Assembly (NCBI RefSeq): GCF_040438645.1 | Contig: NZ_CP159253.1 | Location: 124,001 to 188,000 of the forward strand | DNA length: 64,000 bases | Direction: 5' to 3' | DNA from: Mesorhizobium sp. WSM2240 | GTDB taxonomy: Bacteria; Pseudomonadota; Alphaproteobacteria; Rhizobiales; Rhizobiaceae | Shown here: positions 18,607 to 28,680 of the stretch, piece by piece | How positions within the stretch are numbered: the first letter of the stretch is position 1 | Layout: each line of letters begins with the position of its first letter | The notes under the pieces: generated by a model | What the model was told of the DNA's origin: nothing | Database searches by the model: none | The model's input: the letters and a program-made list of their open reading frames with translations, nothing else | Made by a program: the position numbers and the translations under genes

Positions 18607-19857
18607 ATGAAATACTCGATCTTCTCACTCGCGAAGGCTGCGCTGTCTGGCCATAAGGGTTGGACACGGGCCTGGCGCGATCCGGCGCCGAAAAGCCACT
18701 ACGACGTGGTGATCATTGGCGGTGGCGGCCATGGCCTCGCCACGGCCTATTTCCTCGCCCGCGAATATGGCATCCGCAATGTCGCCGTGCTCGAAAAGGG
18801 CTGGATCGGCTCCGGCAATGCCGGACGCAACACCACCATCATCCGCTCGAATTACGGCCTTCCCGGCAACACCGGCTTCTATGAGCTTTCGATGAAGCTG
18901 TGGGAGCGCATGGAGCAGGACCTCAATTACAACGCCATGGTGAGCCAGCGCGGCGTCATCAATCTCTACCACTCCGACGCCCAGCGTGACGCGTTCGCCC
19001 GCCGCGGCAACACCATGCGCATCAATGGCATCGACGCCGAACTGCTCGACGCCGTGCAGATCCGCAAGGAACTTCCGTTCCTCAATTACGAGAACGCACG
19101 CTTTCCGATAATGGGCGGCCTCTTGCAGCGCCGTGCCGGCACCGCGCGCCACGACGCGGTCGTCTGGGGTTATGCGCGCGCCGCCGACCAGCGCGGCGTC
19201 GACATTATCCAGAATTGCGAGGTCACCGGTTTCACCCTGATCAACGGCCGCATTAGCGGGGTCGAGACCACGCGCGGCAGGATCAGCGCCGGCAAGGTGG
19301 GAATGGCGGTCGCGGGCAACACCTCGCGCGTCGCCGCAATGGCCGGCATGAAGCTGCCGATCGAAAGCCATGTGCTGCAGGCCTTTGTGTCCGAGGCGAT
19401 CAAGCCGCTTATTCCTGGCGTCATCACCTTCGGCGCGGGTCACTTCTATATCAGCCAATCGGACAAAGGCGGCCTCGTCTTTGGTGGCGACCTCGATGGC
19501 TACAATTCCTATGCTCAGCGCGGCAACATGCCAGTGATCGAGGACGTCTGCGAAGGCGGCATGGCGGTGATGCCGATGATCGGTCGCGTGCGCATGCTGC
19601 GCCAGTGGGGCGGCATAATGGATATGTCGATGGACGGTACGCCGATAATCGACAAAACCCCAATTGATGGTCTCTATCTGAATGCCGGCTGGTGCTATGG
19701 CGGCTTTAAGGCGACGCCGGCTTCCGGCCTCGCCTTCGCCCACCTTCTGGCGCGAGACGAGCCGCATCCGGAGGCCGCTCTGTTCCGGCTCGATCGGTTC
19801 CGCCGCGGCGCGATGATCGACGAAAAGGGCCAGGGCGCTCAGCCAAACCTGCACTGA
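18607..19857 (+). CDS. mgdA: N-methylglutamate dehydrogenase subunit A (sarcosine oxidase beta-like FAD protein)
   Basis: FAD-dependent subunit that oxidises N-methylglutamate to glutamate, releasing the methyl carbon at the formaldehyde level. The 416-residue DAO-family protein has the dinucleotide motif YDVVIIGGGGHGLATAYFLA near residue 30, VLEKGWIGSGNAGRNTTIIRSNY (FAD attachment region), and the C-terminal NAGWCYGGFKATPASGLAFA. The ATG at 18607 is used. About 90 bases separate it from gmaS, with no obvious promoter. By analogy with heterotetrameric sarcosine oxidase, it pairs with mgdB, mgdC and mgdD. Confidence 0.92.
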   Translation: MKYSIFSLAKAALSGHKGWTRAWRDPAPKSHYDVVIIGGGGHGLATAYFLAREYGIRNVAVLEKGWIGSGNAGRNTTIIRSNYGLPGNTGFYELSMKLWERMEQDLNYNAMVSQRGVINLYHSDAQRDAFARRGNTMRINGIDAELLDAVQIRKELPFLNYENARFPIMGGLLQRRAGTARHDAVVWGYARAADQRGVDIIQNCEVTGFTLINGRISGVETTRGRISAGKVGMAVAGNTSRVAAMAGMKLPIESHVLQAFVSEAIKPLIPGVITFGAGHFYISQSDKGGLVFGGDLDGYNSYAQRGNMPVIEDVCEGGMAVMPMIGRVRMLRQWGGIMDMSMDGTPIIDKTPIDGLYLNAGWCYGGFKATPASGLAFAHLLARDEPHPEAALFRLDRFRRGAMIDEKGQGAQPNLH

Positions 19858-19880
19858 AAGCGAAAAGCGAGACTGTTGGA

Positions 19881-20189
19881 ATGCGTATTGCATGTCCTTT
19901 CTGTGGCGAACGCGAGTCCGGCGAGTTCACCTATCTAGGCGACGCCTCGCCCAAGCGACCCAATTTTGCCGTCGATAGCGGAACAGGCCCAGAGGCGGCC
20001 GAGGATGCTTTCTACGACTACGTCTATCTGCGGGACAACGTAGCCGGCGTCATGCGCGAGTACTGGTATCACGGCGGCGGCTGCCGCTCCTGGCTGGTCG
20101 CTGAGCGAAACACGGTGACCCACGAATTCGGATCGGTCACCGCAGCCCCCGGCGCCGGCGCGGCCAAGCCGGCGCATGCAGGAGAATGA
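19881..20189 (+). CDS. mgdB: N-methylglutamate dehydrogenase subunit B (sarcosine oxidase delta-like zinc protein)
   Basis: Small 102-residue zinc-binding subunit. It begins MRIACPFCGERESGEFTYLG and contains YVYLRDNVAG and the C-terminal YWYHGGGCRSWL, giving the Cys-x2-Cys ... His-x3-Cys pattern of sarcosine oxidase delta subunits. It lies 23 bases after mgdA and two bases before mgdC. Role is structural/zinc binding within the tetramer. Confidence 0.91.
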   Translation: MRIACPFCGERESGEFTYLGDASPKRPNFAVDSGTGPEAAEDAFYDYVYLRDNVAGVMREYWYHGGGCRSWLVAERNTVTHEFGSVTAAPGAGAAKPAHAGE

Positions 20190-20191
20190 CC

Positions 20192-23100
20192 ATGTCGGGC
20201 TATTCAAGATCCGAACCGCTCACTAGGACGGCTGCGCTCGACGCCCACACTTCGGATGGTCGGGCTGCCCCGGTCAGCCAGTCGCATCGGCTGCGCAGCG
20301 GCGGGTTGATCGACCGCCAGTCGCCCCTGCAATTCTCGTTCGACGGCAAGACAATGACCGGCTTTGTCGGCGACACGCTGGCCTCGGCGCTCGTCGCAAA
20401 CGGTGTCAAGCTGGTGGCGCGCTCGTTCAAGTATCACCGCCCGCGCGGCATCATGACCGCTGGCTCAGAGGAGCCGAGCGCTCTCGTCGAGATGCGCACT
20501 GGCGCACGCCGCGAGCCCAATACACGGGCGACTATGGCGGAACTTTATGACGGTCTCGTCGCCAACAGCCAGAACCGCTGGCCGTCGCTGCGCCGCGACT
20601 TCATGGCGATCAACTCGCTTTTGTCGCCGATCTTCGTCGCCGGCTTCTACTACAAGACCTTCATGTGGCCGGCGAAGTTCTGGGAAACGGTTTATGAGCC
20701 GATGATCCGGCGCGCCGCCGGTCTCGGGAAAAGCGCTGAGCTGCCCGACCCCGACCACTACGACAAAGCCTGGGCGCATTGCGATGTGCTCGTGGTCGGT
20801 GGCGGGCCGGCTGGTCTTTCCGCCGCTTTGGCTGCAGGTCGTGCCGGCGCCCGCGTCATATTATGCGAGGAGGACAGCCGCGTTGGTGGCCGCCTGCTCA
20901 GCGATGGCGGCGAGATCGACGGCATGCATGCCGCGGACTGGCTGCGTCGCGCGACCGATGAACTCGCTTCGCTGCAGAACGTGCGTACCATGACACGCAC
21001 AGCCTTGTTCGGCGTCTATGACGGCGGCGTTTATGCCGCGCTTGAACGTGTCAACGACCATGTTGCTGTTCCCGGTCCGCATCAGGTCCGCCAGCGGGTC
21101 TGGCGCATCGTCGCCAGGCGCTCCGTGGTTACCGCCGGCGCCATCGAACGGCCGATCGTGTTCCTGGGCAACGACCGCCCAGGCGTGATGATGGCGTCTG
21201 CCGTTCGGACCTATGTCAACCGCTTCGCGGCGATGCCGGGTCGGAAGGTGGCGCTGTTCACCAACAATGACGACGGCTGGCGCACGGTCGAAGCAGTTCA
21301 GCGGGCGGGCGGCGAGATAGCGGCCGTTATCGATCCACGAGGAAGAGTGCCGGCGGAATACCAAGCGGTTGCCGGGCTCTCCGATCTGCGCGTTCTCGCG
21401 GGCGGCGTGTCCGACGTAAAAGGCGGCATCGACGGCGTTCGCAGCATCGTCGTGACCGGCAAGGATGGCCGCGCGCAGCAGATCGACACTGACTGCCTTG
21501 CCGTGTCCGGGGGCTGGAATCCAAATGTCGGGCTATCTTGCTTCCATCGCGGCAGGCCCGTGTGGCGAGACGACATCGCCGCCTTCGTACCGGGGGATGT
21601 ACCGAAGGGCATGACCACCGCGGGGGCGGCCAATGGCGAATTCTCGCTCGGCGCGTGCCTGCGCGACGGCCATGCCGCGGGTGTCGCCGCTGCCGCCGAG
21701 TGTGGGGCGGCCAGCTATCCCGGCGAGGCAGCGGAAGCGTGCGACGAGACCTACGCGATATCGCCGCTCTGGCAGGTCAAGGCTAAGGGCAAGGCCTTCG
21801 TCGATTTCCAGCACGACGTCACTGCATCGGATGTGACGCTGGCACAGCGCGAAGGTTTCGAAAGCGTCGAGCATCTCAAGCGCTACACCACGCTCGGCAT
21901 GGCGACCGACCAGGGCAAGACGTCCAATATCAACGGCTTGGCAATCATGGCGGACGCCACGGGCCGAACCATCCCAGAGACCGGCACGACGATCTATCGC
22001 CCGCCCTATTCGCCGGTGGCCATCGGCGCGCTCGCCGGTAACCACCGCGACGAGAATTTCCACGCCTGGCGGCTGACGCCGTCGCATCACTGGGCGGCTG
22101 AGCTGGGTGCTGTCTTCGTCGATACCGGTCTGTGGAAGCGCGCGCAGTGGTTTCCACAGCCGGGCGAGAACGACTGGTTGGAATCGGTCACCCGCGAAGT
22201 CCTGGCCGTACGCAGCGGCGTTGGTTTTTGCGACGTCTCCACGCTCGGCAAGGTCGACGTACGCGGTCCCGACGCCGGCACTTTCCTCGATCGCGTCTAC
22301 ATCAACGCCTTCTCCTCGCTCGCAGTCGGCAAGGCGCGCTACGGCCTCATGCTGCGCGAAGACGGCATCGTCATGGATGACGGCACGACCTCACGTCTCG
22401 CCGAAGACCATTACTTTCTGACCACGACCACGGCAAAGGCCGGCCCGGTGATGCAGCACCTCGAGTTCTGCCGTCAGGTGCTGTGGCCGGAGCTCGATGT
22501 GCAACTGACCAGCGCCACGGATCAGTGGGCGCAGTTCTCCATCGCAGGGCCGAAGACCCGCGACCTGCTGCAGGCGATCGTCGATCCGTCGGAAGACCTC
22601 TCCAACGAGGGCTTTCCCTTTATGGGTGCCCGTGAGGTGAAGCTGCGCGGCGGTATTGTCGCCCGACTGTTCCGCATTTCCTTCTCCGGCGAAATGGCCT
22701 TCGAAATCTCGGTGCCGGCCCGCTATGGCGAGGCGCTCGCCCATAATCTGATGATTGCGGGGAAACCGTTCGGTGTCACACCTTACGGGACTGAAGCGCT
22801 CGGAGTCATGCGTATCGAGAAGGGCCACGTCGCCGGGCCGGAGCTGAACGGCACGACCACGGCCGATGATCTTGGGCTTGGAAAAATGATGTCAAAGAAG
22901 AAGGATTTCATCGGTCGCGTCATGGCCGGGCGGGAGGCGCTGACCGCACCGAACCGCCAGGTGGTCGTCGGTGTAAAGCCGGTCGATAAGATACGACGCC
23001 TGCGTTCTGGTGCGCATGTCGTTCCCAAGGGCGCAATCGTCGGCCCGGAAACTGACCAAGGCTATGTCACTTCGGTCTGCTTTTCGCCCATGCTCGAACA

Positions 23101-23248
23101 GTGGATCGGTCTCGCTTTGGTCGAACGTGGACGCGAGCGCTTTGGCGAGGTCGTCCGCATCCATGATCCGCTGCGTAGCGAGGACTACGAGGCCGAGCTA
23201 TGCAGCCCTGTCTTCTACGATCCCGAGGGAGTGCGTCAGCGTGCTTGA
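20192..23248 (+). CDS. mgdC: N-methylglutamate dehydrogenase subunit C (sarcosine oxidase alpha-like)
   Basis: Large 1018-residue subunit with, in order: a 2Fe-2S-ferredoxin-like N-terminal domain (FSFDGKTMTGFVGDTLASAL, SFKYHRPRGIM); an FAD/NAD domain from about residue 195 (CDVLVVGGGPAGLSAALAAGRAGA); a middle region with GNDRPGVMMASAVRTYVNR; and C-terminal GcvT-like folate domains from about residue 620 (ALGVMRIEKGHVAGPELNGTTTADDLGLG). The folate domain explains transfer of the released C1 unit to tetrahydrofolate as methylene-H4F. ATGs at 20186 and 20192 are both open; 20192 has AGGAGA at a better distance. It overlaps mgdD by eight bases. Confidence 0.92.
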   Translation: MSGYSRSEPLTRTAALDAHTSDGRAAPVSQSHRLRSGGLIDRQSPLQFSFDGKTMTGFVGDTLASALVANGVKLVARSFKYHRPRGIMTAGSEEPSALVEMRTGARREPNTRATMAELYDGLVANSQNRWPSLRRDFMAINSLLSPIFVAGFYYKTFMWPAKFWETVYEPMIRRAAGLGKSAELPDPDHYDKAWAHCDVLVVGGGPAGLSAALAAGRAGARVILCEEDSRVGGRLLSDGGEIDGMHAADWLRRATDELASLQNVRTMTRTALFGVYDGGVYAALERVNDHVAVPGPHQVRQRVWRIVARRSVVTAGAIERPIVFLGNDRPGVMMASAVRTYVNRFAAMPGRKVALFTNNDDGWRTVEAVQRAGGEIAAVIDPRGRVPAEYQAVAGLSDLRVLAGGVSDVKGGIDGVRSIVVTGKDGRAQQIDTDCLAVSGGWNPNVGLSCFHRGRPVWRDDIAAFVPGDVPKGMTTAGAANGEFSLGACLRDGHAAGVAAAAECGAASYPGEAAEACDETYAISPLWQVKAKGKAFVDFQHDVTASDVTLAQREGFESVEHLKRYTTLGMATDQGKTSNINGLAIMADATGRTIPETGTTIYRPPYSPVAIGALAGNHRDENFHAWRLTPSHHWAAELGAVFVDTGLWKRAQWFPQPGENDWLESVTREVLAVRSGVGFCDVSTLGKVDVRGPDAGTFLDRVYINAFSSLAVGKARYGLMLREDGIVMDDGTTSRLAEDHYFLTTTTAKAGPVMQHLEFCRQVLWPELDVQLTSATDQWAQFSIAGPKTRDLLQAIVDPSEDLSNEGFPFMGAREVKLRGGIVARLFRISFSGEMAFEISVPARYGEALAHNLMIAGKPFGVTPYGTEALGVMRIEKGHVAGPELNGTTTADDLGLGKMMSKKKDFIGRVMAGREALTAPNRQVVVGVKPVDKIRRLRSGAHVVPKGAIVGPETDQGYVTSVCFSPMLEQWIGLALVERGRERFGEVVRIHDPLRSEDYEAELCSPVFYDPEGVRQRA

Positions 23249-23867
23249 TTTTTCCTGGAACACTCGGTCGCCGCTGCAGAAGGCGCTTGTGGCCGGCCGC
23301 CATGGGGTTGCCAACGGGCAGGCGGGCGTGACGCTTGAAGAAGTTGGCGAGATAGAGCTGATCCAGGTCATGTCCAGGCGCGGCTGCTGGGCTGAAACGG
23401 GAAAGGCGGCAAAGAAGCTGTTCGGCATTGAGCCGCCGAGCACACCCAAGGCTGTTGTTGGCAAGGGAGCGACGCTGATCTGGTCGGGGCCTGACCAGTT
23501 CATGGTCCTTGCCCTGAAGTCGCAGGGCGCTGAACAACAGTACAAGTTGCGGAAGGCCGTTTCCGGCATCGCTTCGCTTTCGGATCAGTCGGACGGACGC
23601 TGCCTGATCCGCATTTCCGGCCCTCGCGCTCGTGACGCGCTGGCCAAATTCTCCTCGCTCGATCTACATGATGCGGCATTCGCTGCGGGCACTGCGGCAA
23701 CGACCTCGATCAACCACACTTCCGTCAATCTGTGGCGCGGCGCGGACGAGGCGGCTCCCGTCTATTATGTTCTCGTTTTCAGCAGTTTCGCCGACAGCCT
23801 CTGGCACACGATGGTCGATTCGTCCCTGGAGTATGGGGTGGAGGTCGGCCGCCTTCACGCAATCTAA
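23241..23867 (+). CDS. mgdD: N-methylglutamate dehydrogenase subunit D (sarcosine oxidase gamma-like)
   Basis: 208-residue gamma subunit, the fourth component of the tetramer. It resembles SoxG in length and in the weak GcvT-like pattern, with SRRGCWAETGKAAKKLFGIEPP, WSGPDQFMVLAL, LSDQSDGRCLIRISGPRARDALAK and SINHTSVNLWR. The start is a GTG (LDFSWNTRSPLQ follows) placed within the end of mgdC, with GAGGGAG upstream, so it is likely translationally coupled. Last gene of the methylamine operon; it converges on fhs across a 219-base spacer in which I see no strong terminator. Confidence 0.9.
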   Translation: MLDFSWNTRSPLQKALVAGRHGVANGQAGVTLEEVGEIELIQVMSRRGCWAETGKAAKKLFGIEPPSTPKAVVGKGATLIWSGPDQFMVLALKSQGAEQQYKLRKAVSGIASLSDQSDGRCLIRISGPRARDALAKFSSLDLHDAAFAAGTAATTSINHTSVNLWRGADEAAPVYYVLVFSSFADSLWHTMVDSSLEYGVEVGRLHAI

Positions 23868-24086
23868 TCCCGGCTCCGCGCTGTTCGGCAGCGCGCGCGT
23901 GAAGTGCGTCATCAAAAGGCTGGCAGTCGGGTCGACGATGCCGGACTTTGCGATAGCCTTTTCCATGCACTTCAGCCACAGATTCCGCATATCTCGGTTG
24001 ATCGGGAATGCTCATGAATCTCCCGCAACCGGGCGAGGCCGCCATAACCCTTCGAGAGAATTCGAGTGTAGCCTGGCTGCCTCGGC

Positions 24087-25766
24087 TCAGAACAGCCCTT
24101 CGATCTGTCCCATTTCGTTGAGGAAGATCTTCTCGGAGGAGGGTGTCTTGGGCAGGCCGGGCATGGTCATCACCTCGCCGCAGATGACCACGATAAAGCC
24201 GGCGCCGGCCGAGAGCCGCACCTCGCGCACCGGTACCGTGTGGCCGGTCGGCGCGCCGCGCAGATTGGGGTCGGTCGAGAACGAATACTGCGTTTTGGCC
24301 ATGCACACCGGCAGCTTGCCGTAGCCGGCGGCCTCCCACTGGTGCAACTGGTCGCGCACCGACTTGTCGGCGATCGCCTCGTCGCCGCGATAGATGCGCT
24401 TGACGATGGTGTTGACCTTGTCGAACAGCTTCATGTCGTCCGGGTAGAGCGGCGCGAACTGCGAGCCGCCCGACTCGGCCAGCGACACCACCTTGTGGGC
24501 CAGATCCTCGATGCCTGCCGAGCCGTGCGCCCAGTGCTTGCACAGGATCACTTCCTCGCCCATCGAGGCGACGAACTCCTTGACCGCCTGGATCTCGGCC
24601 TCGGTGTCGGAGTGGAAGTGGTTGATGGCGACCACCGCCGGCACGCCGAACTGCTTCACATTCTCGATGTGGCGGCCGAGATTGGCGCAGCCCTTCTTCA
24701 CCGCAGCGACATTCTCCGCGCCGAGGTCTTCCTTCTTGACGCCGCCATTCATCTTGAGCGCCCGCACCGTGGCGACGATCACCGCCGCCGCCGGCTTCAG
24801 GCCGGCTTTGCGGCACTTGATGTCGAAGAATTTTTCCGCGCCGAGATCGGCGCCGAAGCCGGCTTCCGTCACCACATAGTCGGCGAGCTTCAGCGCCGTC
24901 GTGGTCGCCACCACCGAGTTGCAGCCATGCGCGATGTTGGCGAACGGGCCGCCATGCACGAAGGCCGGGTTGTTCTCCAGCGTCTGCACCAGGTTGGGCT
25001 GCATGGCGTCCTTCAGGAGCACCGCCATCGCGCCGTCGGCCTTGAGGTCGCGGGCATAGACCGGCGTCTTGTCGCGGCGGTAGGCGACAATGATGTCGCC
25101 GAGGCGCTTTTCCAGGTCCTTCAGATCTGTCGCCAGGCACAGGATCGCCATCACCTCGGAGGCGACGGTGATGTCGAAGCCGGCCTCGCGCGGAAAGCCG
25201 TTGGCGACGCCGCCCAGCGAGCAGAGGATTTCGCGCAGCGCCCGGTCGTTCATGTCCATGACGCGCCGCCAGGCGACGCGGCGGATGTCGATGCCGAGAT
25301 CGTTGCCCCAGTAGATGTGGTTGTCGATCAGCGCCGACAGCAGATTGTGGGCGGTGGTGATGGCGTGGAAATCGCCGGTGAAGTGGAGGTTCATGTCCTC
25401 CATCGGCACGACCTGGGCGTAGCCGCCGCCGGCCGCGCCGCCCTTGACGCCGAAATTGGGCCCGAGCGAGGCCTCGCGGATGCACACGATCGCCTTTTTG
25501 CCGATGCGGTTCAGGCCATCGCCGAGACCGACCGTGGTGGTCGTCTTGCCTTCGCCGGCCGGCGTCGGATTGATCGCGGTGACCAGGATCAGCTTGCCGT
25601 CGCGGTTGCCCTTCACCGACCTGATGAAGTCGGCCGAGACCTTCGCCTTGTCATGGCCGTAAGGCAGGAGGTGGTCGTGCGGAATGCCGATCTTGGCGCC
25701 GATCTCCTGGATCTGCTGCTTTTTTGCGCCGCGCGCGATCTCGATGTCGGATTTTACTTCGGCCAT
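24087..25766 (-). CDS. fhs: Formate-tetrahydrofolate ligase
   Basis: ATP-dependent ligation of formate to tetrahydrofolate giving 10-formyl-H4F; in methylotrophs it links formate and the folate C1 pool in either direction. The 559 residues match the family. The nucleotide-binding loop [19 protein letters not shown] is near residue 70, followed by [23 protein letters not shown], the HFTGDFHAI region, [19 protein letters not shown] and the C-terminal [26 protein letters not shown] precedes the ATG. It is 47 bases downstream of folD on the same strand, so folD-fhs is an operon of complementary folate steps. Confidence 0.96.
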   Translation of the reverse strand: MAEVKSDIEIARGAKKQQIQEIGAKIGIPHDHLLPYGHDKAKVSADFIRSVKGNRDGKLILVTAINPTPAGEGKTTTTVGLGDGLNRIGKKAIVCIREASLGPNFGVKGGAAGGGYAQVVPMEDMNLHFTGDFHAITTAHNLLSALIDNHIYWGNDLGIDIRRVAWRRVMDMNDRALREILCSLGGVANGFPREAGFDITVASEVMAILCLATDLKDLEKRLGDIIVAYRRDKTPVYARDLKADGAMAVLLKDAMQPNLVQTLENNPAFVHGGPFANIAHGCNSVVATTTALKLADYVVTEAGFGADLGAEKFFDIKCRKAGLKPAAAVIVATVRALKMNGGVKKEDLGAENVAAVKKGCANLGRHIENVKQFGVPAVVAINHFHSDTEAEIQAVKEFVASMGEEVILCKHWAHGSAGIEDLAHKVVSLAESGGSQFAPLYPDDMKLFDKVNTIVKRIYRGDEAIADKSVRDQLHQWEAAGYGKLPVCMAKTQYSFSTDPNLRGAPTGHTVPVREVRLSAGAGFIVVICGEVMTMPGLPKTPSSEKIFLNEMGQIEGLF

Positions 25767-25813
25767 GGTTCTCTTCCCAGATTTCAGTTCGGTTCCGCAG
25801 AGCCGGTGGGCTC

Positions 25814-26707
25814 TTAAAAGCGCGGCGGCGTTTGGCCCGCCGCCCGGCAGGCCGAAGCCACGGTGTTGGCCATAAGCAGTGCGATCGTCATCGGGCCCAC
25901 ACCTCCAGGCACAGGCGTGATCGCGCCGGCATGATCCGCGGCCTCTGCATAAGCGACGTCGCCGACCAGCCTTGACTTGCCGTTGGCAGCTTCACCGACC
26001 CGGTTGATCCCTACGTCGATGACGGTTGCTCCCGGCTTGACCCAGTTGCCCTTGATCATTTCCGGACGGCCGACGGCGGCAACCAGGATGTCGGCATTGC
26101 GGCAGATCGCCGGCAAGTCCTTGGTGCGGCTATGGGCAACGGTGACGGTAGCGTTGGCGTTGAGCAGGAGATTGGCCATCGGCTTGCCGACGATATTCGA
26201 GCGGCCGACCACCACCGCATTGAGGCCCGACAGGTCTCGGCCAAGCGCCTGTTCGATCAGCAGCATTGAACCGGCAGGCGTACACGGTACGAAAGCGGTT
26301 TCGAGTTCGCCGGTGCCTAGCTTGCCGACATTGGTGAAATGGAAGCCATCGACGTCCTTCTCCGGCGCGATGGTCTGGATGATTTTGCCTGCATCGACGT
26401 GGTCCGGCAGCGGCAATTGCACGAGGATGCCGTGGATCGAGGCATCGGCGTTGAGCTCTTCGACCACGGCGACGAGCTCTGCCTCGGAAGTGTCCGTCGG
26501 CAGTGCGTATTCGATCGAGTGGAAGCCGCACTCCTTGGCTTTCCTGCCTTTGGAAGCAACATAGACTTGGCTTGCCGGATCATGGCCGACGATCACCACG
26601 GCGATACCGGGAACAACGCCCGTTGCCGCGATCAATTGTTCCGCCGCGGCCCTGACCTTCGCCACCACATCGGCTGCGGCTGCCTTGCCGTCGATTACCG
26701 TCGCCAA
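25814..26707 (-). CDS. folD: Bifunctional methylene-H4F dehydrogenase / methenyl-H4F cyclohydrolase
   Basis: Converts methylene-H4F, the product of NMG dehydrogenase, to 10-formyl-H4F with NADP. The 297 residues show [22 protein letters not shown] (with the conserved YxxxK), [34 protein letters not shown], the dinucleotide-binding [18 protein letters not shown] and [16 protein letters not shown]. The start codon is TTG at 26707, right after GGGAGGACAGC; no better ATG is available. Its neighbours make it the methylotrophic rather than a housekeeping copy, though that is inference. Confidence 0.95.
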   Translation of the reverse strand: MATVIDGKAAAADVVAKVRAAAEQLIAATGVVPGIAVVIVGHDPASQVYVASKGRKAKECGFHSIEYALPTDTSEAELVAVVEELNADASIHGILVQLPLPDHVDAGKIIQTIAPEKDVDGFHFTNVGKLGTGELETAFVPCTPAGSMLLIEQALGRDLSGLNAVVVGRSNIVGKPMANLLLNANATVTVAHSRTKDLPAICRNADILVAAVGRPEMIKGNWVKPGATVIDVGINRVGEAANGKSRLVGDVAYAEAADHAGAITPVPGGVGPMTIALLMANTVASACRAAGQTPPRF

Positions 26708-26838
26708 GCTGTCCTCCCAGTCGGATTCGATTCCAGCGGCATGCCGCCGGTCGCAATCCCGATACGTTTTCCGTATGTCCCTGCACTGAATTTCCTGCCG
26801 GATCTAGCAATGGAGAACTGTAAAAGTCAACCTTGATG

Positions 26839-26866
26839 CAATATTTTTTCATATTAAGAAATATTG
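26839..26866. promoter_or_regulatory. AT-rich inverted repeat before folD
   Basis: Arms CAATATTT and AAATATTG are exact reverse complements with a 12-base spacer, about 130 bases before the folD start. The stretch is unusually AT-rich for this genome. It may be a regulator site or part of the folD promoter. Confidence 0.4.
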
Positions 26867-26917
26867 AAAGAGTGCTTTTCCGTGCGGCCAACAATGGCCA
26901 ACGGGCCTGCAAAGGAA

Positions 26918-26941
26918 AAGGCCGGCGCATGCGCCGGCCTT
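26918..26941 (-). terminator. Intrinsic terminator after the APC transporter
   Basis: A perfect 24-bp palindrome with half AAGGCCGGCGCA starts 24 bases after the transporter stop. On the minus strand it is followed by TTTTCCTTT, giving a GC-rich hairpin and U-rich tail. Confidence 0.75.
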
Positions 26942-26964
26942 GACCCAGGAGGCGATGCTGTCGC

Positions 26965-28680
26965 TTAGAGGACGAAGATCCAGTTCGAGATCAGCACCAC
27001 GGCCAGACCGGCCGCGAGCGTTAGGTAAGGCAGGATTCCGGCTTTGCGAATGACGAGATCCGATTGCGTGATGCCGAGGTCGTCGAGCATGTGGGCAGGG
27101 AACTTGCCTTTGTCCTGGACGTAATGCCGGTAGCAGAACACCGGGATGATCAGCGCCGCAGCGATCAACCCGGCCCACAGTGCCCACGGGTTCCAGACCT
27201 TGGCGCCGGCTCCCATGAACATCGCATTGACATAGGATAGGATCGCGCCCGCGGCGATCAGGAAGGTCGGCGCCTTCCATGGCCGCCGGATGTGGCCGTT
27301 ATCGATGCGGTGGATCCAGCCGGAATTGAGGTTGAGGAAGTTGAAGATGATGTAGCCGCAGTTTGACACGGCCAGGATGAAGAAGTAGCTGGTCGCGTCC
27401 GCCGCCGCGATGGCGAGCAGGAACAGGTTGAAGACGAGGTCGGTCCACATCGCAGCCGTCGGCGCGCCATGCTCGTTGACCTGGGTGAGGTAGCGCGGCA
27501 GCCAGCCGTCGACGGAACCCTGGTAGAGCGTCCGCGACGAACCGGCCATCGCCGTCATGATCGCCAGCATCAGGGCAAGGATCATCAGCATGATCATGAT
27601 CGAGGTGATGATGCCGGTTCCGCCGACCATGGCCGCCATGGCGGCGCCCACGCCCGAACCATCGACGATCGGTCCGGCGAGCATGCCTTCGAGCCCGAGC
27701 ACGCCCTGGAAGGTGAAAGGCACCAGCGTGTAGAGCAACAGGCAGAGCAGGCCGGAATAGAGGATGGCGCGCACCGTGTCGCGGGCCGGGTTCTTGAACT
27801 CGCTGGTGAAGCAGATCGAGGTCTCGAAGGCGTAGGCCGACCACGCGGCGATAAACATGCCGCCGAAGACCAGCGTCCAACCCCCGATGTTCCACTCTCC
27901 CGGTTCCGGAGCGTAGGCGCTGGCCAGCGGCACCAGCGGCGAGTAATTGTCCCAGTTGATCTGGCCGGTGAGGATCGGGACGATGCCGACGATCAGCATA
28001 GGGATGATGACGATCAGCCCGATATATTTCTGGACGTTTGCGGTGCCGAGAATGCCGCGATGCTGGATGGCGAAGACGATCAGCATCAGCACCACGCCGA
28101 TCCAGAAGACGGCGTTGAGCGAGAAGCTGACTGGCCCGAGCGAGCCGCTATAGAGGGTCCAGTCGCGGATGGCGGGCGTTCCGGCCGCCGTCAAGGCCGC
28201 GATCGCGTCGGCCGCCGTCTTGCCGGCATTGGCCGGATCCGAGAGCCAGCCCGTCACCGCCGCCGAGTCTTCCGAGAAGCCAGGGATGGGCGCAAGCGCG
28301 CTCAGGATGTAGGCGGCGGCGATGGAGCAGCCGAGCGACAGCACCGGCGTCCAGGCCAGCCAGTTGCACCACACCGATAGCGGCGCGATGAACTTCGAAT
28401 AGCGCAGCCAGGCCGTCGCGCCATAGACGGAGGCGCCGCCGGATTTCGACGGGAACAGGCCGGCGATCTCGGCGTAGGTGAAGGACTGGATCAGGCCGAG
28501 AACCACCGAGCAGGTCCAGATGACGAAGGCGAGCTTGCCGGTGGTGCCGGCGATGCCGCCAATCGAGAACAGAACCAGCGCCGGCACGCCGCTGGCGACC
28601 CAGAAGGCGCCTCGCCAGTCGATTGTCCTGTGAAGCTGGCCGGCGCTATCGGCCGGCCTTACGTCCGCTATAACACTCAT
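26965..28680 (-). CDS. APC-superfamily amino acid/amine permease
   Basis: Inner-membrane permease of 571 residues with about 12-14 hydrophobic segments and the APC look: WVASGVPALVLFSIGGIAGTTGK near the N-terminus, FTYAEIAGLFPSKSGGASVYGATA, and SAYAFETSICFTSEFKNPARDTVRAI. It has a long loop around residues 145-185 (GFSEDSAAVTGWLSDPANAGKT). The start at 28680 follows GGGGAA; the frame is open to 28740 but not family-like. It lies between the folD-fhs operon and the LuxR regulator in the methylamine module, so methylamine, glutamate-derived amides or a related amine are plausible substrates. The substrate cannot be read from sequence. A candidate operator lies 95 bases upstream. Confidence 0.85.
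   Translation of the reverse strand: MSVIADVRPADSAGQLHRTIDWRGAFWVASGVPALVLFSIGGIAGTTGKLAFVIWTCSVVLGLIQSFTYAEIAGLFPSKSGGASVYGATAWLRYSKFIAPLSVWCNWLAWTPVLSLGCSIAAAYILSALAPIPGFSEDSAAVTGWLSDPANAGKTAADAIAALTAAGTPAIRDWTLYSGSLGPVSFSLNAVFWIGVVLMLIVFAIQHRGILGTANVQKYIGLIVIIPMLIVGIVPILTGQINWDNYSPLVPLASAYAPEPGEWNIGGWTLVFGGMFIAAWSAYAFETSICFTSEFKNPARDTVRAILYSGLLCLLLYTLVPFTFQGVLGLEGMLAGPIVDGSGVGAAMAAMVGGTGIITSIMIMLMILALMLAIMTAMAGSSRTLYQGSVDGWLPRYLTQVNEHGAPTAAMWTDLVFNLFLLAIAAADATSYFFILAVSNCGYIIFNFLNLNSGWIHRIDNGHIRRPWKAPTFLIAAGAILSYVNAMFMGAGAKVWNPWALWAGLIAAALIIPVFCYRHYVQDKGKFPAHMLDDLGITQSDLVIRKAGILPYLTLAAGLAVVLISNWIFVL

Noticed and set aside
23868-24086. Terminator between mgdD and the convergent fhs
   Set aside because: Searched for a GC-rich hairpin with a T-run; none was convincing.
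24240-25817. Plus-strand frame of 525 codons opposite fhs
   Set aside because: Same reason: the minus strand encodes an unmistakable formate-tetrahydrofolate ligase, and the opposite translation is Arg/Asp/His-rich without any motif.
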